From Allostella sp. ATCC 35155 (lineage in GTDB: Bacteria > Pseudomonadota > Alphaproteobacteria > ATCC43930 > Allostellaceae): a stretch of DNA of 64,000 nt. The translations under genes were made by a program, and so were the position numbers. The notes under the pieces are model-generated. The model had not been told where the DNA came from, made no database searches, and saw nothing but the letters and a program-made list of their open reading frames with translations. Position 1 is the first letter of the stretch; each line of letters starts with the position of its first letter. The DNA lies in NCBI GenBank assembly GCA_006738865.1, contig AP019701.1, positions 4,398,001-4,462,000 on the forward strand. Reading direction: 5' to 3'. Below are positions 1-9,111 of the stretch, one piece after another.

Positions 1-132
1 GCGATGGATGACGCGGGCATGCTGCCGCTCTATTTCCAGCAGGCGATCTGGGCATCCCGCCAGCGCGTCCGCTACGAGGCGCGCGCCGACGAGTTCACGC
101 TGGCGATCGCCGCGACCCCGGCCGCGAACTGA
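1..132 (+). CDS. C-terminal end of a peptide ABC transporter substrate-binding protein (family 5), partial
   Basis: Only the last 43 codons are inside the window; the frame is open from base 1 to a TGA at 130-132. The tail reads LPLYFQQAIWASRQRVRYEA followed by ADEFTLA, which fits the C-terminus of DppA/OppA-type solute-binding proteins, where a conserved LPLY segment is followed by a Tyr-x-x-Arg-x-Asp-Glu stretch. The protein would bind a peptide or similar solute in the periplasm. The ATP-grasp gene starts 5 bases downstream on the same strand, so the two are probably cotranscribed. It is distinct from the complete binding protein at 6798-8351. The upstream part and any permease partners lie outside the window. 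Confidence 0.72.
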   Translation, partial: AMDDAGMLPLYFQQAIWASRQRVRYEARADEFTLAIAATPAAN

Positions 133-137
133 CCGCC

Positions 138-1955
138 ATGGCGGTGGAAACGCGGCCGGCGCCGCTGCTGCGCGGCGCCAACTGGTTCGCCGACCGTTCG
201 GTCCAGCTGCTCGCGGTCGGCGGCGACCCGCTGGAGCCCCAGGCGTGGGAGGCCGCGGCGGAAGCGCTGGATCGCATCCTGCCGCCGGGCCTTCCCGACG
301 GGCGCCTGCCCCAGCCTTCGGATCTTGCAGAGGCGGTGGAGACGCTGGCCGCGGCCATCTGCAGCTGGGCCGTGATGCCGCCCGTCCCGTTGCGACGATC
401 GCCGCTCGGCGAGGCTCGACGCGACCTCGCGGGGCTGTGGCCGGGCCATCTGGCGATGACGCGCCATGCCATGGTTCTCGCCCGGGAGATGACGCGGCCC
501 GGCGGATCGGAACCGGAACTGGACGCCCACCGCCAGGCCACCCTGCTCGAATTGCGGCGCGAGTCCGAAGGCTGGCTGCGCTCGTCGCGCCGCCACCTCT
601 ACGCGGCGGCCGAACGCCGGGGGCTGCCGTTCCTCCTCCGCAGCGTGACCGGCGTCATCTGCCAGATCGGCGAAGGCCGGCACGCGCGCATGTTCGATGC
701 CACCGCCACCGAGTCGACGGCGTGGCCGGCAATGCAGATCGCGCGCAACAAGCGCCTCGCCAACCATGCGTTGCAGCGGGCCGGCATTCCGATGGCACGG
801 CAGCGGCCGCTCCCGAACCTCGCGGCCGCCCGTCGGGCAATGGAGGAACTCGGGCTGCCGCTCGTCATCAAGCCCGAGGACGAGCGGCGCCAGGCCGGCG
901 TCGGCTTCGTCTTCCGGGAAGCCGATCTGGAGCCGGTATTCTCGGCCAGCCGGGTGGTCAGCCCCGACCTCCTGGCGGAGAGCTTCATACCCGGCATCGA
1001 GCATCGCGTCCTCGTGGCCGACGGCCGCATCGTCCATATCGTCGCCGGGATGCCGGCAGCGGTGACCGGCGACGGCACGCGCACGGTTCGCGAGCTCGTC
1101 GCCGCCGTCAACGCCGACCGTCGCCGCGGTCCGCGCGACCGCGGCCACCGGCTGTCGCCGATCCCCGCCGACGATCTCGCGCTCCGCCACCTCGCCACCC
1201 AGGGCCTGACGCCGGACGACGTCCCGGCCGCCGGCCGGTCGGTCGAGGTCCACCCCCTGCCGATGATGCGGTTCGGCGCCGGCTGGAAGACCGATGCCAC
1301 GGACCATATCCACCCCGATACGGCGGCGATGGTCCTGCGTGCGGTCGCCGTGCTCGGGCTGGACATCGCCGGCGTCGACCTGCGGACGCCGGACCTCAGC
1401 CGCTCCTGGAAGGAGGTCGGGGCCGGCCTGTGCGAGGTGAATCCACAACCGAGCCTGACGGTTCACTACAACTTCGAGCGTCGGCCGCAACCGACAGCCA
1501 CCGACCACCTGCTCGACATCCGCTTTCCCCCGGAGCGCCCCTACCGGATGCACCATGTCGCCATCGTGGGCGAGCCGGACCTGTGGCCGGCCGCCGAGCG
1601 GATCGCCGGCAACCTGCGGCGCGAACGGGGCTGGCGGGTGGCGATCACGGCACCCGGCCGGATCGATCTCGACGGGTGGGACGCCGGCGATGCCGGCGGA
1701 CGGCCGGCGGACCGCTACACCGTCGTCGCCACCGACCCCACCCTGGACGCCGCCGTCCATATCCTCCGGCCGGAGGAGATCGAGCGCTTCGGGCTGGGCA
1801 TGCCGGCGCTCGACGTGGCGTATATCCCCGCCGCCGCGGCGACGGCGCAGCGGCTGACGGCGCGGTTGCGGCAGACGCTGGCCGCCGCGGGCGCCCGGGT
1901 CCGGCGCCTGCCGCAGCCTGACCAGGACCCGGTCGCGGCCGCGCCTACGGGGTGA
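138..1955 (+). CDS. ATP-grasp ligase related to the ATP-grasp part of cyanophycin synthetase
   Basis: This 605-residue protein has a central ATP-grasp fold at about residues 190-460. The segment TESTAWPAMQIARNKRLANH near residue 195 is the cyanophycin-synthetase-type entry to the domain; it is followed by GLPLVIKPED (nucleotide-binding lysine) and by CEVNPQPSL near residue 435, the metal-binding end. The family joins a carboxylate to an amine through an acyl phosphate. The Mur-ligase-like half of true cyanophycin synthetase is absent and is replaced by a C-terminal tail of about 120 residues that I do not recognise; the first 180 residues are also unassigned. It lies 5 bases after a peptide-binding protein gene and overlaps the convergent deacylase gene by 11 bases. 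A role as an amino-acid or peptide ligase is an inference. Confidence 0.75.
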   Translation: MAVETRPAPLLRGANWFADRSVQLLAVGGDPLEPQAWEAAAEALDRILPPGLPDGRLPQPSDLAEAVETLAAAICSWAVMPPVPLRRSPLGEARRDLAGLWPGHLAMTRHAMVLAREMTRPGGSEPELDAHRQATLLELRRESEGWLRSSRRHLYAAAERRGLPFLLRSVTGVICQIGEGRHARMFDATATESTAWPAMQIARNKRLANHALQRAGIPMARQRPLPNLAAARRAMEELGLPLVIKPEDERRQAGVGFVFREADLEPVFSASRVVSPDLLAESFIPGIEHRVLVADGRIVHIVAGMPAAVTGDGTRTVRELVAAVNADRRRGPRDRGHRLSPIPADDLALRHLATQGLTPDDVPAAGRSVEVHPLPMMRFGAGWKTDATDHIHPDTAAMVLRAVAVLGLDIAGVDLRTPDLSRSWKEVGAGLCEVNPQPSLTVHYNFERRPQPTATDHLLDIRFPPERPYRMHHVAIVGEPDLWPAAERIAGNLRRERGWRVAITAPGRIDLDGWDAGDAGGRPADRYTVVATDPTLDAAVHILRPEEIERFGLGMPALDVAYIPAAAATAQRLTARLRQTLAAAGARVRRLPQPDQDPVAAAPTG

Positions 1956-2955
1956 AGTCCGCGCCGAGGTGGAAGAGGCAGTCGCCGCGCTCCGTGCGGC
2001 CCGGGACGCGCTTGCACAGGACGAGGCCGGGGGCGGCGAAGCGGGCGAGCGTGGGCTCGCGCCAGGGCGTGTCCTGGAAATGGATGAGGCCCGCCGGATC
2101 GCCGGCTTCGACCTCCTGCCCCAGTTCGGCCAGCGGCTCGAAGAGACCACTGTCGGGCGCATAGACGTAGTGCGCGCCCGCCTGCACCTCCAGCAGCCGG
2201 GTCGGCGGGTCGGCCGGCGGGGGCGCCGCGCCGGCGAGCGCGCCGATATGGTGCAGCACGCGCCGCAGCCCCTCTTCGGCCACGCGGAGCGCGGCGGGCG
2301 TCACCTGTCCGCCGCCTCCGAGTTCGGAACTGAGATGCATGACGCCCTGGCGGGCGGCGGCCGCGGTCAGGGTGCGGTCCTCCGTGCCGGTGGCGCTGCC
2401 GACATAGGAGCAGGGCGCGCCGAAGACCCGCAGGAGTTCGATCGTCCGCCGCCGGCGCTCGGGATCGGGGCTGAGCCGCGCCAGGCCGCTCGGCACATAC
2501 ATGAGCGAACTGCCGCCGGAATGCAGGTCGATCACATAGTCGCACTTGGGCAGCATCACATGCTCGATCCAATAGGCGATCTGCTGCGTCACCGTTCCGT
2601 CGGGATCGCCGGGGAAGAGCCGGTTGAGGTTGCCGTCGTCGATCGGCGAGGTCCGCATGCCGGCGAAGGCGGCCGGGAAGTTGGCTGCGGTGAGAAAGAC
2701 GATGCGACCCCGCACGTCGGCCGGCTCGATCGCGCGCAGGAGCTTCATCAGCGCGACCTGGCCTTCGTATTCGTCGCCGTGGTTGCCGGCCATCAGCAGC
2801 ACCCGCGGCCCCTCGCCATTCTTCACCGCGGCGATCGGGATCGGCAGCCAGCCATAGGCGGAGCGATGCACGGAGTGCGGCAGGCGCAGGAAGCCGGTGT
2901 GCTTGCCCTCGCGCTCGAAATCGACTTCGGAGGAGAGGCGGCTGGGGCGGGTCAT
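1945..2955 (-). CDS. Succinylglutamate desuccinylase/aspartoacylase family deacylase
   Basis: The 336-residue protein belongs to the zinc-dependent M14-like AstE/AspA family, which removes acyl groups from N-acyl amino acids or ring-opened derivatives. GNHGDEYEG near residue 53 supplies the metal-binding His and Glu, and VIDLHSGG near residue 140 supplies the second His. ATG at 2955 was chosen because the conserved sequence begins directly after it; a longer frame would run back into the upstream ATPase gene. It is the last gene of the dipeptide transporter operon, 34 bases after the second ATPase, so it probably deacylates the imported substrate. The substrate cannot be read from the sequence. 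Confidence 0.85.
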   Translation of the reverse strand: MTRPSRLSSEVDFEREGKHTGFLRLPHSVHRSAYGWLPIPIAAVKNGEGPRVLLMAGNHGDEYEGQVALMKLLRAIEPADVRGRIVFLTAANFPAAFAGMRTSPIDDGNLNRLFPGDPDGTVTQQIAYWIEHVMLPKCDYVIDLHSGGSSLMYVPSGLARLSPDPERRRRTIELLRVFGAPCSYVGSATGTEDRTLTAAAARQGVMHLSSELGGGGQVTPAALRVAEEGLRRVLHHIGALAGAAPPPADPPTRLLEVQAGAHYVYAPDSGLFEPLAELGQEVEAGDPAGLIHFQDTPWREPTLARFAAPGLVLCKRVPGRTERGDCLFHLGADFTP

Positions 2956-2989
2956 GGCGGATCCTCGGGCGGAAGCGGGTGCCGGCAGG

Positions 2990-3985
2990 TCAGGCGGTGG
3001 CAAGATGGCACGCCACCTCGTGTCCCGGTTCGAGCAACCGCAGGGCGGGCACCTCGACCCGGCAGCGCTCGACGGCGAGCGGGCAGCGTGTATGGAAGTG
3101 GCAGCCGGGCGGCGGGGCGGCGGGGCTCGGGATCTCGCCCGGCAGCGCGATCGGAGCCTTGCGGACGAAGGGGTCGGGGACCGGAACCGCCGCCAGCAGC
3201 GCCTGGGTATAGGGATGGCGGGGCGCGGCATAGAGACGGCGCTTGGGCGCGGTCTCGACGATGCGGCCGAGATACATCACCGCGACGCGGTCGGCGACGT
3301 GCTTCACCACGCCCAGATCATGGGCGATGAAGAGGTAGGCCAGCCCGAAATCGCGCTGCAGATCCTCGAGCAGGTTGATGATCTGCGCCTGGATCGAGAC
3401 GTCGAGGGCCGAGACCGGCTCGTCGCAGACGATGAGGCGCGGCCGCAGCGCCAGTGCGCGGGCGATGCCGAGCCGCTGCCGCTGGCCGCCCGAGAACTCG
3501 TGCGGATAGCGCAGCGCGTGCGCCTGGGGCAGGCCGACCAGTTCGAGCAGTTCCATGACGCGGGCGCGGCGCTGGCGGCGGTCGCCGACGCCGTGGATCA
3601 CCAGCGGCTCTTCCAGCAGCTGCGCCACGGTCATGCGCGGGTCGAGCGAGCCGTAGGGATCCTGGAAGATGATCTGCATGTCGCGGCGATGGGGCCGCAG
3701 CGCATCGGCATCGAGCCCGGTCAGGTCGTGGCCGGCGAAGCGGACGCTGCCCGCGGTCGGCTCGATCAGGCGCAGGACCATGCGCCCGGTCGTCGTCTTG
3801 CCGCAGCCGGATTCGCCGACGAGCGCCAGGGTCTCGCCCTCGGCGACCGTGAAATCGACCCCGTCCACCGCCTTGACCGCGGCGACCTGGCGGCGGCGCA
3901 GCACCCCGCGGGTGATCGGGAAGTGCTTCTTCAGCCCGACCACTTCCAGAAGCGGTGCCGCCGACGACGGAGCGGTTCCGGTCAT
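2990..3985 (-). CDS. Dipeptide/oligopeptide ABC transporter ATP-binding protein (DppF/OppF type)
   Basis: This 331-residue cytoplasmic ATPase powers the peptide importer. It has Walker [10 protein letters not shown] near residue 57, the Q-loop in [13 protein letters not shown], the signature [15 protein letters not shown], Walker [13 protein letters not shown] and the H-loop in IAHDLGVV. The C-terminal [14 protein letters not shown] segment is the Cys-rich extension of Opp/Dpp ATPases, which in homologues can carry an iron-sulfur cluster. Its start overlaps the end of the partner ATPase gene by 4 bases (ATGA), indicating translational coupling. All catalytic motifs are intact. Confidence 0.93.
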   Translation of the reverse strand: MTGTAPSSAAPLLEVVGLKKHFPITRGVLRRRQVAAVKAVDGVDFTVAEGETLALVGESGCGKTTTGRMVLRLIEPTAGSVRFAGHDLTGLDADALRPHRRDMQIIFQDPYGSLDPRMTVAQLLEEPLVIHGVGDRRQRRARVMELLELVGLPQAHALRYPHEFSGGQRQRLGIARALALRPRLIVCDEPVSALDVSIQAQIINLLEDLQRDFGLAYLFIAHDLGVVKHVADRVAVMYLGRIVETAPKRRLYAAPRHPYTQALLAAVPVPDPFVRKAPIALPGEIPSPAAPPPGCHFHTRCPLAVERCRVEVPALRLLEPGHEVACHLATA

Positions 3986-4962
3986 GGCGTCGCTCCCGGC
4001 GCGGCGAAGCAGGCCGCGCGATGGCCCGGCTCCGGCTCGACCGCGGGCGGGATGCGCTCGCGGCAGACCGGCATCGCCTGCGGGCAGCGCGGATGGAAGC
4101 GGCAGCCGGGCGGCATCTCCGCCAGGGTCGGGACCATGCCCGGAATGCTCGGCAGCCGCTCGCGCTCATGGTCGAGCGACGGGATGCTCTCGAGCAGCAG
4201 CCGCGTGTAGGGGTGCAAGGGGCGTCCGAAGACCTGCTCGACCGTCCCCTCCTCCGCCACCCGGCCGCCATACATCACCATCACGCGGTCGACCATCTGG
4301 GCGACGACGCCGAGGTCGTGGGTGATGAGGATGACGGCCATTCCCATCTCACGCTGCAGCTCGCGCAGCAGCGCCAGGATCTGGGCCTGGATGGTGACGT
4401 CGAGCGCCGTCGTCGGCTCGTCCGCGATGAGGAGCGAGGGCCGGCAGGCGAGCGCGGCGGCGATCATGACGCGCTGGCGCATCCCGCCCGACAGTTCGTG
4501 CGGATACTGGCGCATCCGCCGCGGCGCATCGGCGATGCCGACCCGCTGCAGCAGGGCCAGCGCCCGGGCCGACGCTTCGGACCGGCTCAGCCGCTCGTGG
4601 ACGCGCAAGGCTTCGGCCACCTGCTCGCCGACGGTGAAGACCGGATTGAGGGCCGACATCGGCTCCTGGAAGATCATGCCGATCCGGGCGCCGCGGATGC
4701 GCTCCATCTCGCTTTCCGGCACGGTCACGAGATCGCGGCCCTCGAACTGCACCCGGCCGCCGGCGATGCGGCCGGGCGGGCTCGGCACCAGGCGCAGCAG
4801 GGCGAGCGCGGTCAGGCTCTTGCCCGACCCGGATTCGCCGACGATGCCGAAAGTCTCGCCGGCGCCGACGCGGAAGTCGACGCCGTCGACCGCGACCTGC
4901 TCGGAGGCTCCGCGCCCGAAGGCGACGCGCAGCCCCTCCACCGACAGCAGCGGCTCAGTCAT
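3982..4962 (-). CDS. Dipeptide/oligopeptide ABC transporter ATP-binding protein (DppD/OppD type)
   Basis: This is the second ATPase of the importer, 326 residues long. Walker [11 protein letters not shown] lies near residue 39, followed by [13 protein letters not shown] (Q-loop), [15 protein letters not shown] (signature), [12 protein letters not shown] (Walker B) and ITHDLGVVA (switch His). The C-terminus holds [17 protein letters not shown], the Cys-containing motif of this subfamily. It overlaps the DppC-type gene by 8 bases and the DppF-type gene by 4. Heterodimeric ATPase pairs of this sort are standard for peptide, nickel and related importers, so the substrate class is only approximate. 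Confidence 0.93.
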   Translation of the reverse strand: MTEPLLSVEGLRVAFGRGASEQVAVDGVDFRVGAGETFGIVGESGSGKSLTALALLRLVPSPPGRIAGGRVQFEGRDLVTVPESEMERIRGARIGMIFQEPMSALNPVFTVGEQVAEALRVHERLSRSEASARALALLQRVGIADAPRRMRQYPHELSGGMRQRVMIAAALACRPSLLIADEPTTALDVTIQAQILALLRELQREMGMAVILITHDLGVVAQMVDRVMVMYGGRVAEEGTVEQVFGRPLHPYTRLLLESIPSLDHERERLPSIPGMVPTLAEMPPGCRFHPRCPQAMPVCRERIPPAVEPEPGHRAACFAAPGATP

Positions 4963-5830
4963 GCTGCACCCGCAGCCGCGGATCGAGCACGTCGCGCAGC
5001 CCGTCGCCGAGGATGTTGAGACCGAGCGCCGTGATCATCACGGCCAGCCCCGGGAAGAGCGCGAGCAGCGGCGCCTCGCGCAGGTAGTCCTTGCCCTCGG
5101 CGATCATGTTGCCCCAGGTCGGCGTCGGCGGCGGCGGCCCGACCCCGAGGAAGCTGAGGATCGATTCCGCCAGCACCGCATAGGCGAAGATGAAGGTGAG
5201 CTGGACGATCAGCGGCGCCAGACTGTTCGGCAGGACGTGCCGCAGGATGATCCAGCGATGGCGTGCCCCGAAGGCGAGCGCGGCCTGGACGTACTCCATC
5301 TCGCGCACGACCAGCACCGTCGAGCGGACGATGCGCGCGGTCCGCGGCGTATAGACGACGGAGAGCGCGATCACCGCATTGACCGCGGACGGGCCCAGGG
5401 CGGCCGCGATGGCGATCGCCAGCAGGATGGCGGGAAAGGCCATCAGCGCGTCCATCACCCGCATCAGCGGCTCGTCGAGGCGGCGGAAATAGCCGGCGAG
5501 CAGCCCGATCGTCGTGCCTGCGATCCCCGTCACGACGACGACCGCGAACCCGATGGCGAGCGAGAGTCGGGCACCGTGCGCCAGCCGGCTCCACAGGTCG
5601 CGGCCGTAATTGTCGGTGCCGAGGGGGAACCGCCAGCTCGGCCCCTCGAAACGGAAGCGATAGTGCATGCGCTCGGGCGCCGCGACCTGGAGCAGGTCGG
5701 CGAAGAGCGCGAGCACCAGCATCAGGCCGAACAGCACCGAGCCGGTGACGAAGAGGCGGTGGCGCAGCAGCCGGCGCACGAGCCCCCGCCCGACCGGGCG
5801 GGGCGCCGCGGCCGCGTCAGCGGCGGTCAT
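4955..5830 (-). CDS. Dipeptide/oligopeptide ABC transporter permease (DppC/OppC type)
   Basis: The 291-residue inner-membrane permease starts with a cytoplasmic segment and a first helix near [20 protein letters not shown], followed by the periplasmic loop [20 protein letters not shown] that is diagnostic of DppC. The EAA loop that contacts the ATPases is [20 protein letters not shown] near residue 185. It overlaps the upstream DppB-type gene by 14 bases and the downstream ATPase gene by 8 bases, a tightly coupled operon arrangement. Together with DppB it forms the translocation pore. Confidence 0.93.
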   Translation of the reverse strand: MTAADAAAAPRPVGRGLVRRLLRHRLFVTGSVLFGLMLVLALFADLLQVAAPERMHYRFRFEGPSWRFPLGTDNYGRDLWSRLAHGARLSLAIGFAVVVVTGIAGTTIGLLAGYFRRLDEPLMRVMDALMAFPAILLAIAIAAALGPSAVNAVIALSVVYTPRTARIVRSTVLVVREMEYVQAALAFGARHRWIILRHVLPNSLAPLIVQLTFIFAYAVLAESILSFLGVGPPPPTPTWGNMIAEGKDYLREAPLLALFPGLAVMITALGLNILGDGLRDVLDPRLRVQHD

Positions 5831-6767
5831 AGGTCACGCGTGGGTCGAGAACGGCATAGAGGAGGTCGACCACGAGGTTGAGCAGCACCAGCGTCGCCGC
5901 CGTCACCAGCAGGCCGCCTTGGATGACGGGATAGTCGCGGCTGAAGATGGCGGTGGCGAGCAGCCGGCCCATGCCCGGGATCGAATAGACCGTCTCGATC
6001 ACCACCGAGCCCGACAGCAGCAGCCCGAAGGAGATGCCGATGACGGTGACGACCGGGATCATCACGTTCTTCAGCGCGTGCTTGCCGACCACCATCGTCC
6101 GCGGCAGGCCCTTGGCGCGGGCCGTACGGACATAGTCGTTGCGCAGCACCTCCAGCATCGTCGCCCGGGTGATCCGCGCGAGCAGCCCGATCTGGAGCAG
6201 CGCCAGCGAAATCGACGGCAGCACCAGGCTGCGCGCCCACTCCACCGGATCCTCCATGAAGGGGACGTAGCCGCCGGTCGGCAGCCAGTCGACGATGACG
6301 CCGAAGAGGACGATCAGCATCAGGCTGAGCCAGAAGTTCGGCACCGAGACGCCGATCAGCGCCATGGTCAGCACGAGCTGGTCGACCCAGGAGTTCGGGC
6401 GCAGGGCTGCCAGCACCCCCGCGGGCACGCCGATCAGCACGGTCAGGAGGAGGGCGACGCCGGACAGGGCCAGCGTCACCGGCACCCGTTCCAGGATCGC
6501 CTGCCCGACCGTGCGGTTCAGCGTCAGCGAAAAGCCGAGATCGCCCTGGGCGAGCCCGACATACCACTCGCCGAGGCGCACCACGAACGGCCGGTCGAGA
6601 CCGAGCTGGGAGCGGACCTGCGCCACCTCGGCGTCGGTCGCCCCCTGCCCGGCGATGATCGCCGCGGGATCGCCCGGCACGAGCTGCATGATCGACGCCG
6701 AGATGAGCGTGACGATCAGCAGCACCGGGATCGCCGCCAGGAGGCGGCGAAGCACGAACTCGCCCAT
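5817..6767 (-). CDS. Dipeptide/oligopeptide ABC transporter permease (DppB/OppB type)
   Basis: This 316-residue permease has an N-terminal membrane helix (RLLAAIPVLLIVTLISASIM) and the DppB-type segment LVPGDPAAIIAGQGATDAEV near residue 30. Further helices follow, and the EAA loop RTARAKGLPRTMVVGKHALK lies near residue 215. The C-terminus PRVTYDRR matches the usual end of the family. The binding-protein gene ends 30 bases upstream and the DppC-type gene overlaps the 3' end by 14 bases. The subunit is intact and of normal length. Confidence 0.93.
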   Translation of the reverse strand: MGEFVLRRLLAAIPVLLIVTLISASIMQLVPGDPAAIIAGQGATDAEVAQVRSQLGLDRPFVVRLGEWYVGLAQGDLGFSLTLNRTVGQAILERVPVTLALSGVALLLTVLIGVPAGVLAALRPNSWVDQLVLTMALIGVSVPNFWLSLMLIVLFGVIVDWLPTGGYVPFMEDPVEWARSLVLPSISLALLQIGLLARITRATMLEVLRNDYVRTARAKGLPRTMVVGKHALKNVMIPVVTVIGISFGLLLSGSVVIETVYSIPGMGRLLATAIFSRDYPVIQGGLLVTAATLVLLNLVVDLLYAVLDPRVTYDRR

Positions 6768-6797
6768 GTCGCTTGCCGGCCGGCGGCGTCGCTGCCG

Positions 6798-8351
6798 TCA
6801 GTCCTCCAGCGACACGTTCCAGAAGCGCGGGATGCGATAGGGCTTGTAGCCCTTCACGTTCGCACGCGTCGCCTGCTTGCGCTGGAAGTCCCCGAACTTC
6901 AGGAAATGCACCTGGTCGTAGACCCGGGCCTGGAACTTGCCGAACGTCGCCTTGCGGGCGTCCTGCGTCTCGCCGGAGATCATCTCCTGGAACAGCTTGT
7001 CCAGCGTCGGATCGGCGACGAACTGGTTGAGCTGCGGCGACACCACGTCCTTCAGCGCCGTGAACGGCCCGACCGACGGGCCCGTCCCCTGGCCGGTGAA
7101 CCACAGGTTCCAGGCGTCCTTGTTCTTGCGGCGGGCCATCGCGGTCGCCCAGTCGAAGACGTCGATCCGCACCTTCATGCCGATCGCCTTCAGCTGCTCG
7201 GCCACGACCTGGGCCGCCTTGTACATGCTCTGGTAGCTGGAGTTCGTGATGATGACGAACTCCTCGCCCTTGTAGCCGGCCTCCTTCAGGAGCGCCTTCG
7301 CCTTGTCGGGGTCGGCGACGTTGTAGAGATCCTTGCCGTCGGTGACGTAGTAGGGGTTGCCGGGATACTGCAGGCCGGGCTGGAGCGAGTAGGAGCCGTC
7401 GCTCGAGATCTCCATGATCGCCTCCATGTCGAGGGCGATCTGCATGGCGCGGCGCACCTTGAGATTGTCGGTCGGCGGGCGGGCGTGGTTGACCCAGGCC
7501 GCGTGCAGCCACCAGTTCTTGAGGTCGTAGAGGACGATGTCCTTGCGGCCCTCGAGACGCTTGGCCGACTCCGTCGGAATGTCCTCGACGATGTGGAACT
7601 GGCCGGATTCGAGGCCGGCGACACGGGTCCCGGGTTCCTTCACCAGCCGGATGTCGACCATGTCGACCAGGACGTCCTTGCGGCCGGCGAAGCCGTCGGT
7701 GCCCTTGTAGCGGGTGTCCGGCCGGTAGCCTTCGAAGCGCTTCAGCTTGAGGTGGCTGTCGGCGACCCATTCGACGAACTCGAAGGGACCGGTGCCGACG
7801 ATGTCGATCTTGCCGCCGTCGCGGGCGCCCTGCTCGGCCGGCATGATGGCGATGGGCGAGACGAAGGCGCTGATCTCCTCGAGGAAGACGGGCACCTTCT
7901 TCGACAGCTTGATGACGAAGGTGTGGGGGTCGGGCGCCTCGAAGGCCGCGACCGGGGCCAGCGTCACCTTCGGCAGCGCCATCCGCTTGTAGCGCTCGAA
8001 GGACGCCTTGACGTCGGCCGACGTCATCTCCTTGCCGTTGTGGAACTTGACACCCTTTCGCAACTGGAAGGTGTAGGTCAGCCCGTCCGGACCGACCTGA
8101 TAGTCCTCGGCCAGCTCCTTGATCAGCCCGTTGTTCTCGTCGCGGGTCAGCAGCGTCTCGAAGATGTTCATCGCGACGTTGCGGGTCGAGACCGAGGTCG
8201 AGAAATAGGGATCGAGCGTCGGCGGTGGCGCCTCCTGCACGAAGACGAGCGTGCCGCCGCGCTTCTGGGCCGCCGCGGGCGCCGCGACCAGCGCCAGGAT
8301 GCCCAGCGCGGCCGCCGAAGCCGCCGCGATTCTGCCGAATCCTCGGTTCAT
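6798..8351 (-). CDS. Peptide ABC transporter substrate-binding protein (family 5, DppA/OppA type)
   Basis: This 517-residue periplasmic protein opens with a signal peptide (basic MNRGFGR, an Ala/Leu-rich core and APAAAQ as the likely cleavage site). The mature part begins KRGGTLVFVQEAPPPTLDPY, typical of family 5 binding proteins, and continues with GLTYTFQLRKGVKFHNGKEM, the family signature region. It is the first gene of the operon and should deliver the substrate to the two permeases. The terminal deacylase gene suggests that acylated amino acids or peptides are possible ligands. The 108-base gap to the divergent gene at 8460 should hold the promoter; no clear -35/-10 pair is visible. Confidence 0.92.
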   Translation of the reverse strand: MNRGFGRIAAASAAALGILALVAAPAAAQKRGGTLVFVQEAPPPTLDPYFSTSVSTRNVAMNIFETLLTRDENNGLIKELAEDYQVGPDGLTYTFQLRKGVKFHNGKEMTSADVKASFERYKRMALPKVTLAPVAAFEAPDPHTFVIKLSKKVPVFLEEISAFVSPIAIMPAEQGARDGGKIDIVGTGPFEFVEWVADSHLKLKRFEGYRPDTRYKGTDGFAGRKDVLVDMVDIRLVKEPGTRVAGLESGQFHIVEDIPTESAKRLEGRKDIVLYDLKNWWLHAAWVNHARPPTDNLKVRRAMQIALDMEAIMEISSDGSYSLQPGLQYPGNPYYVTDGKDLYNVADPDKAKALLKEAGYKGEEFVIITNSSYQSMYKAAQVVAEQLKAIGMKVRIDVFDWATAMARRKNKDAWNLWFTGQGTGPSVGPFTALKDVVSPQLNQFVADPTLDKLFQEMISGETQDARKATFGKFQARVYDQVHFLKFGDFQRKQATRANVKGYKPYRIPRFWNVSLED

Positions 8352-8459
8352 GATTCCCCTCCCCCGGGATGCCTTGAACGGACTTGAAGGAGGGAGGTTG
8401 CGGGACGGCCTCCGGGCTTGTCAACGTAGAGCCGAACCCCAGCCGGAGAATTCGCCGCC

Positions 8460-8834
8460 ATGGTCCGCCGCCTCGCGCCCGTCCTGCTCCTGCTGTCCGC
8501 CATGCTGCCCCTTGCCGCGACGGCCGCGGATCGGCCCTTCCAGCCGGTCGGCCTGTGGCGGTTCTTCCATACCGACGGGTCGGCGTTCCTGGCCCGCCTC
8601 CATCCGGACCAGTCGGCGACCACCACCTTCGGCCAGGGCGAGGTCGGCATCTGGCGCTGGGAGGGGGACCGGGTGCGCCTCTACTACACCGACGGCTGGG
8701 ACGACCTGCTCTATCGCCGCGACGGCGCCTTCCGGAAATCCGCCTGGAAGCCGGGCGCCGATCGCTGCGCCGCGCCGACCAACGACACGCCCGCAGAGCA
8801 TCTCTCGGACGACCCGAAGGCGGCCCCGCAATAG
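8460..8834 (+). CDS. Small secreted protein of unknown function
   Basis: I do not recognise this 124-residue protein. It begins with a clear signal peptide: MVRR, a hydrophobic Leu/Ala stretch and ATAADR as a probable cleavage site, leaving a mature protein of about 100 residues. That part is rich in Trp and Tyr (GLWRFFHTDG, VGIWRWEGDRVRLYYTDGWD) and looks like a small beta-rich domain, possibly lipocalin- or META-like. ATG 8460 follows a GGAGA ribosome-binding site. It is divergent from the peptide transporter operon and has no evident functional partner. Confidence 0.6.
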   Translation: MVRRLAPVLLLLSAMLPLAATAADRPFQPVGLWRFFHTDGSAFLARLHPDQSATTTFGQGEVGIWRWEGDRVRLYYTDGWDDLLYRRDGAFRKSAWKPGADRCAAPTNDTPAEHLSDDPKAAPQ

Positions 8835-8866
8835 CCGGCCACCATGCTGCACTGCGAAACGAATCC

Positions 8867-8896
8867 TTGACTTCGACAGCCCGAACCGCCATCTAG
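8867..8896 (+). promoter_or_regulatory. Candidate sigma-70 promoter ahead of the DEAD-box helicase gene
   Basis: TTGACT at 8867-8872 is followed after 18 bases by ATCTAG at 8891-8896. If used, it gives a 5' leader of about 200 bases before the helicase start, which is common for DEAD-box helicase genes. The -10 box is a poor match, so this is tentative. Confidence 0.3.
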
Positions 8897-9111
8897 CGGA
8901 CATCCGTCGTTCCAGGCGGATGCCGGCGCCGCAGGCCGCGTGAACGCCGACCCGATGGGTCGATCGTCCTGCCGCGGTGCCACGCAACTCCCGACGGAAG
9001 AGCCCAGGCAGCGCGGGGCGTCCACCAGAAATCCCCGCGGGGTTTCGTGCGTGGCGGCCTCCATATCGGCCGGCGCCAGCGTCCTGCGGGCACCCGAAAG
9101 ATTCTATTCCC

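Noticed and set aside
5667-8387. Long plus-strand frame of about 900 codons across the dipeptide transporter operon
   Set aside because: It is antisense to well-supported permease and binding-protein genes, with a composition dominated by Arg, His, Gln and Asp; it is a mirror of those genes.
9030-9049. Near-perfect palindrome around CCCCGCGGGG upstream of the helicase gene
   Set aside because: It has almost no loop and is a common chance pattern at this GC content; no clear regulatory role can be argued.
8977-9111. N-terminal extension of the DEAD-box helicase from an upstream ATG
   Set aside because: The added 45 residues are Pro/Arg-rich and unlike helicase N-termini, whereas the TTG at 9112 begins exactly at the conserved MTQFTDLGL.
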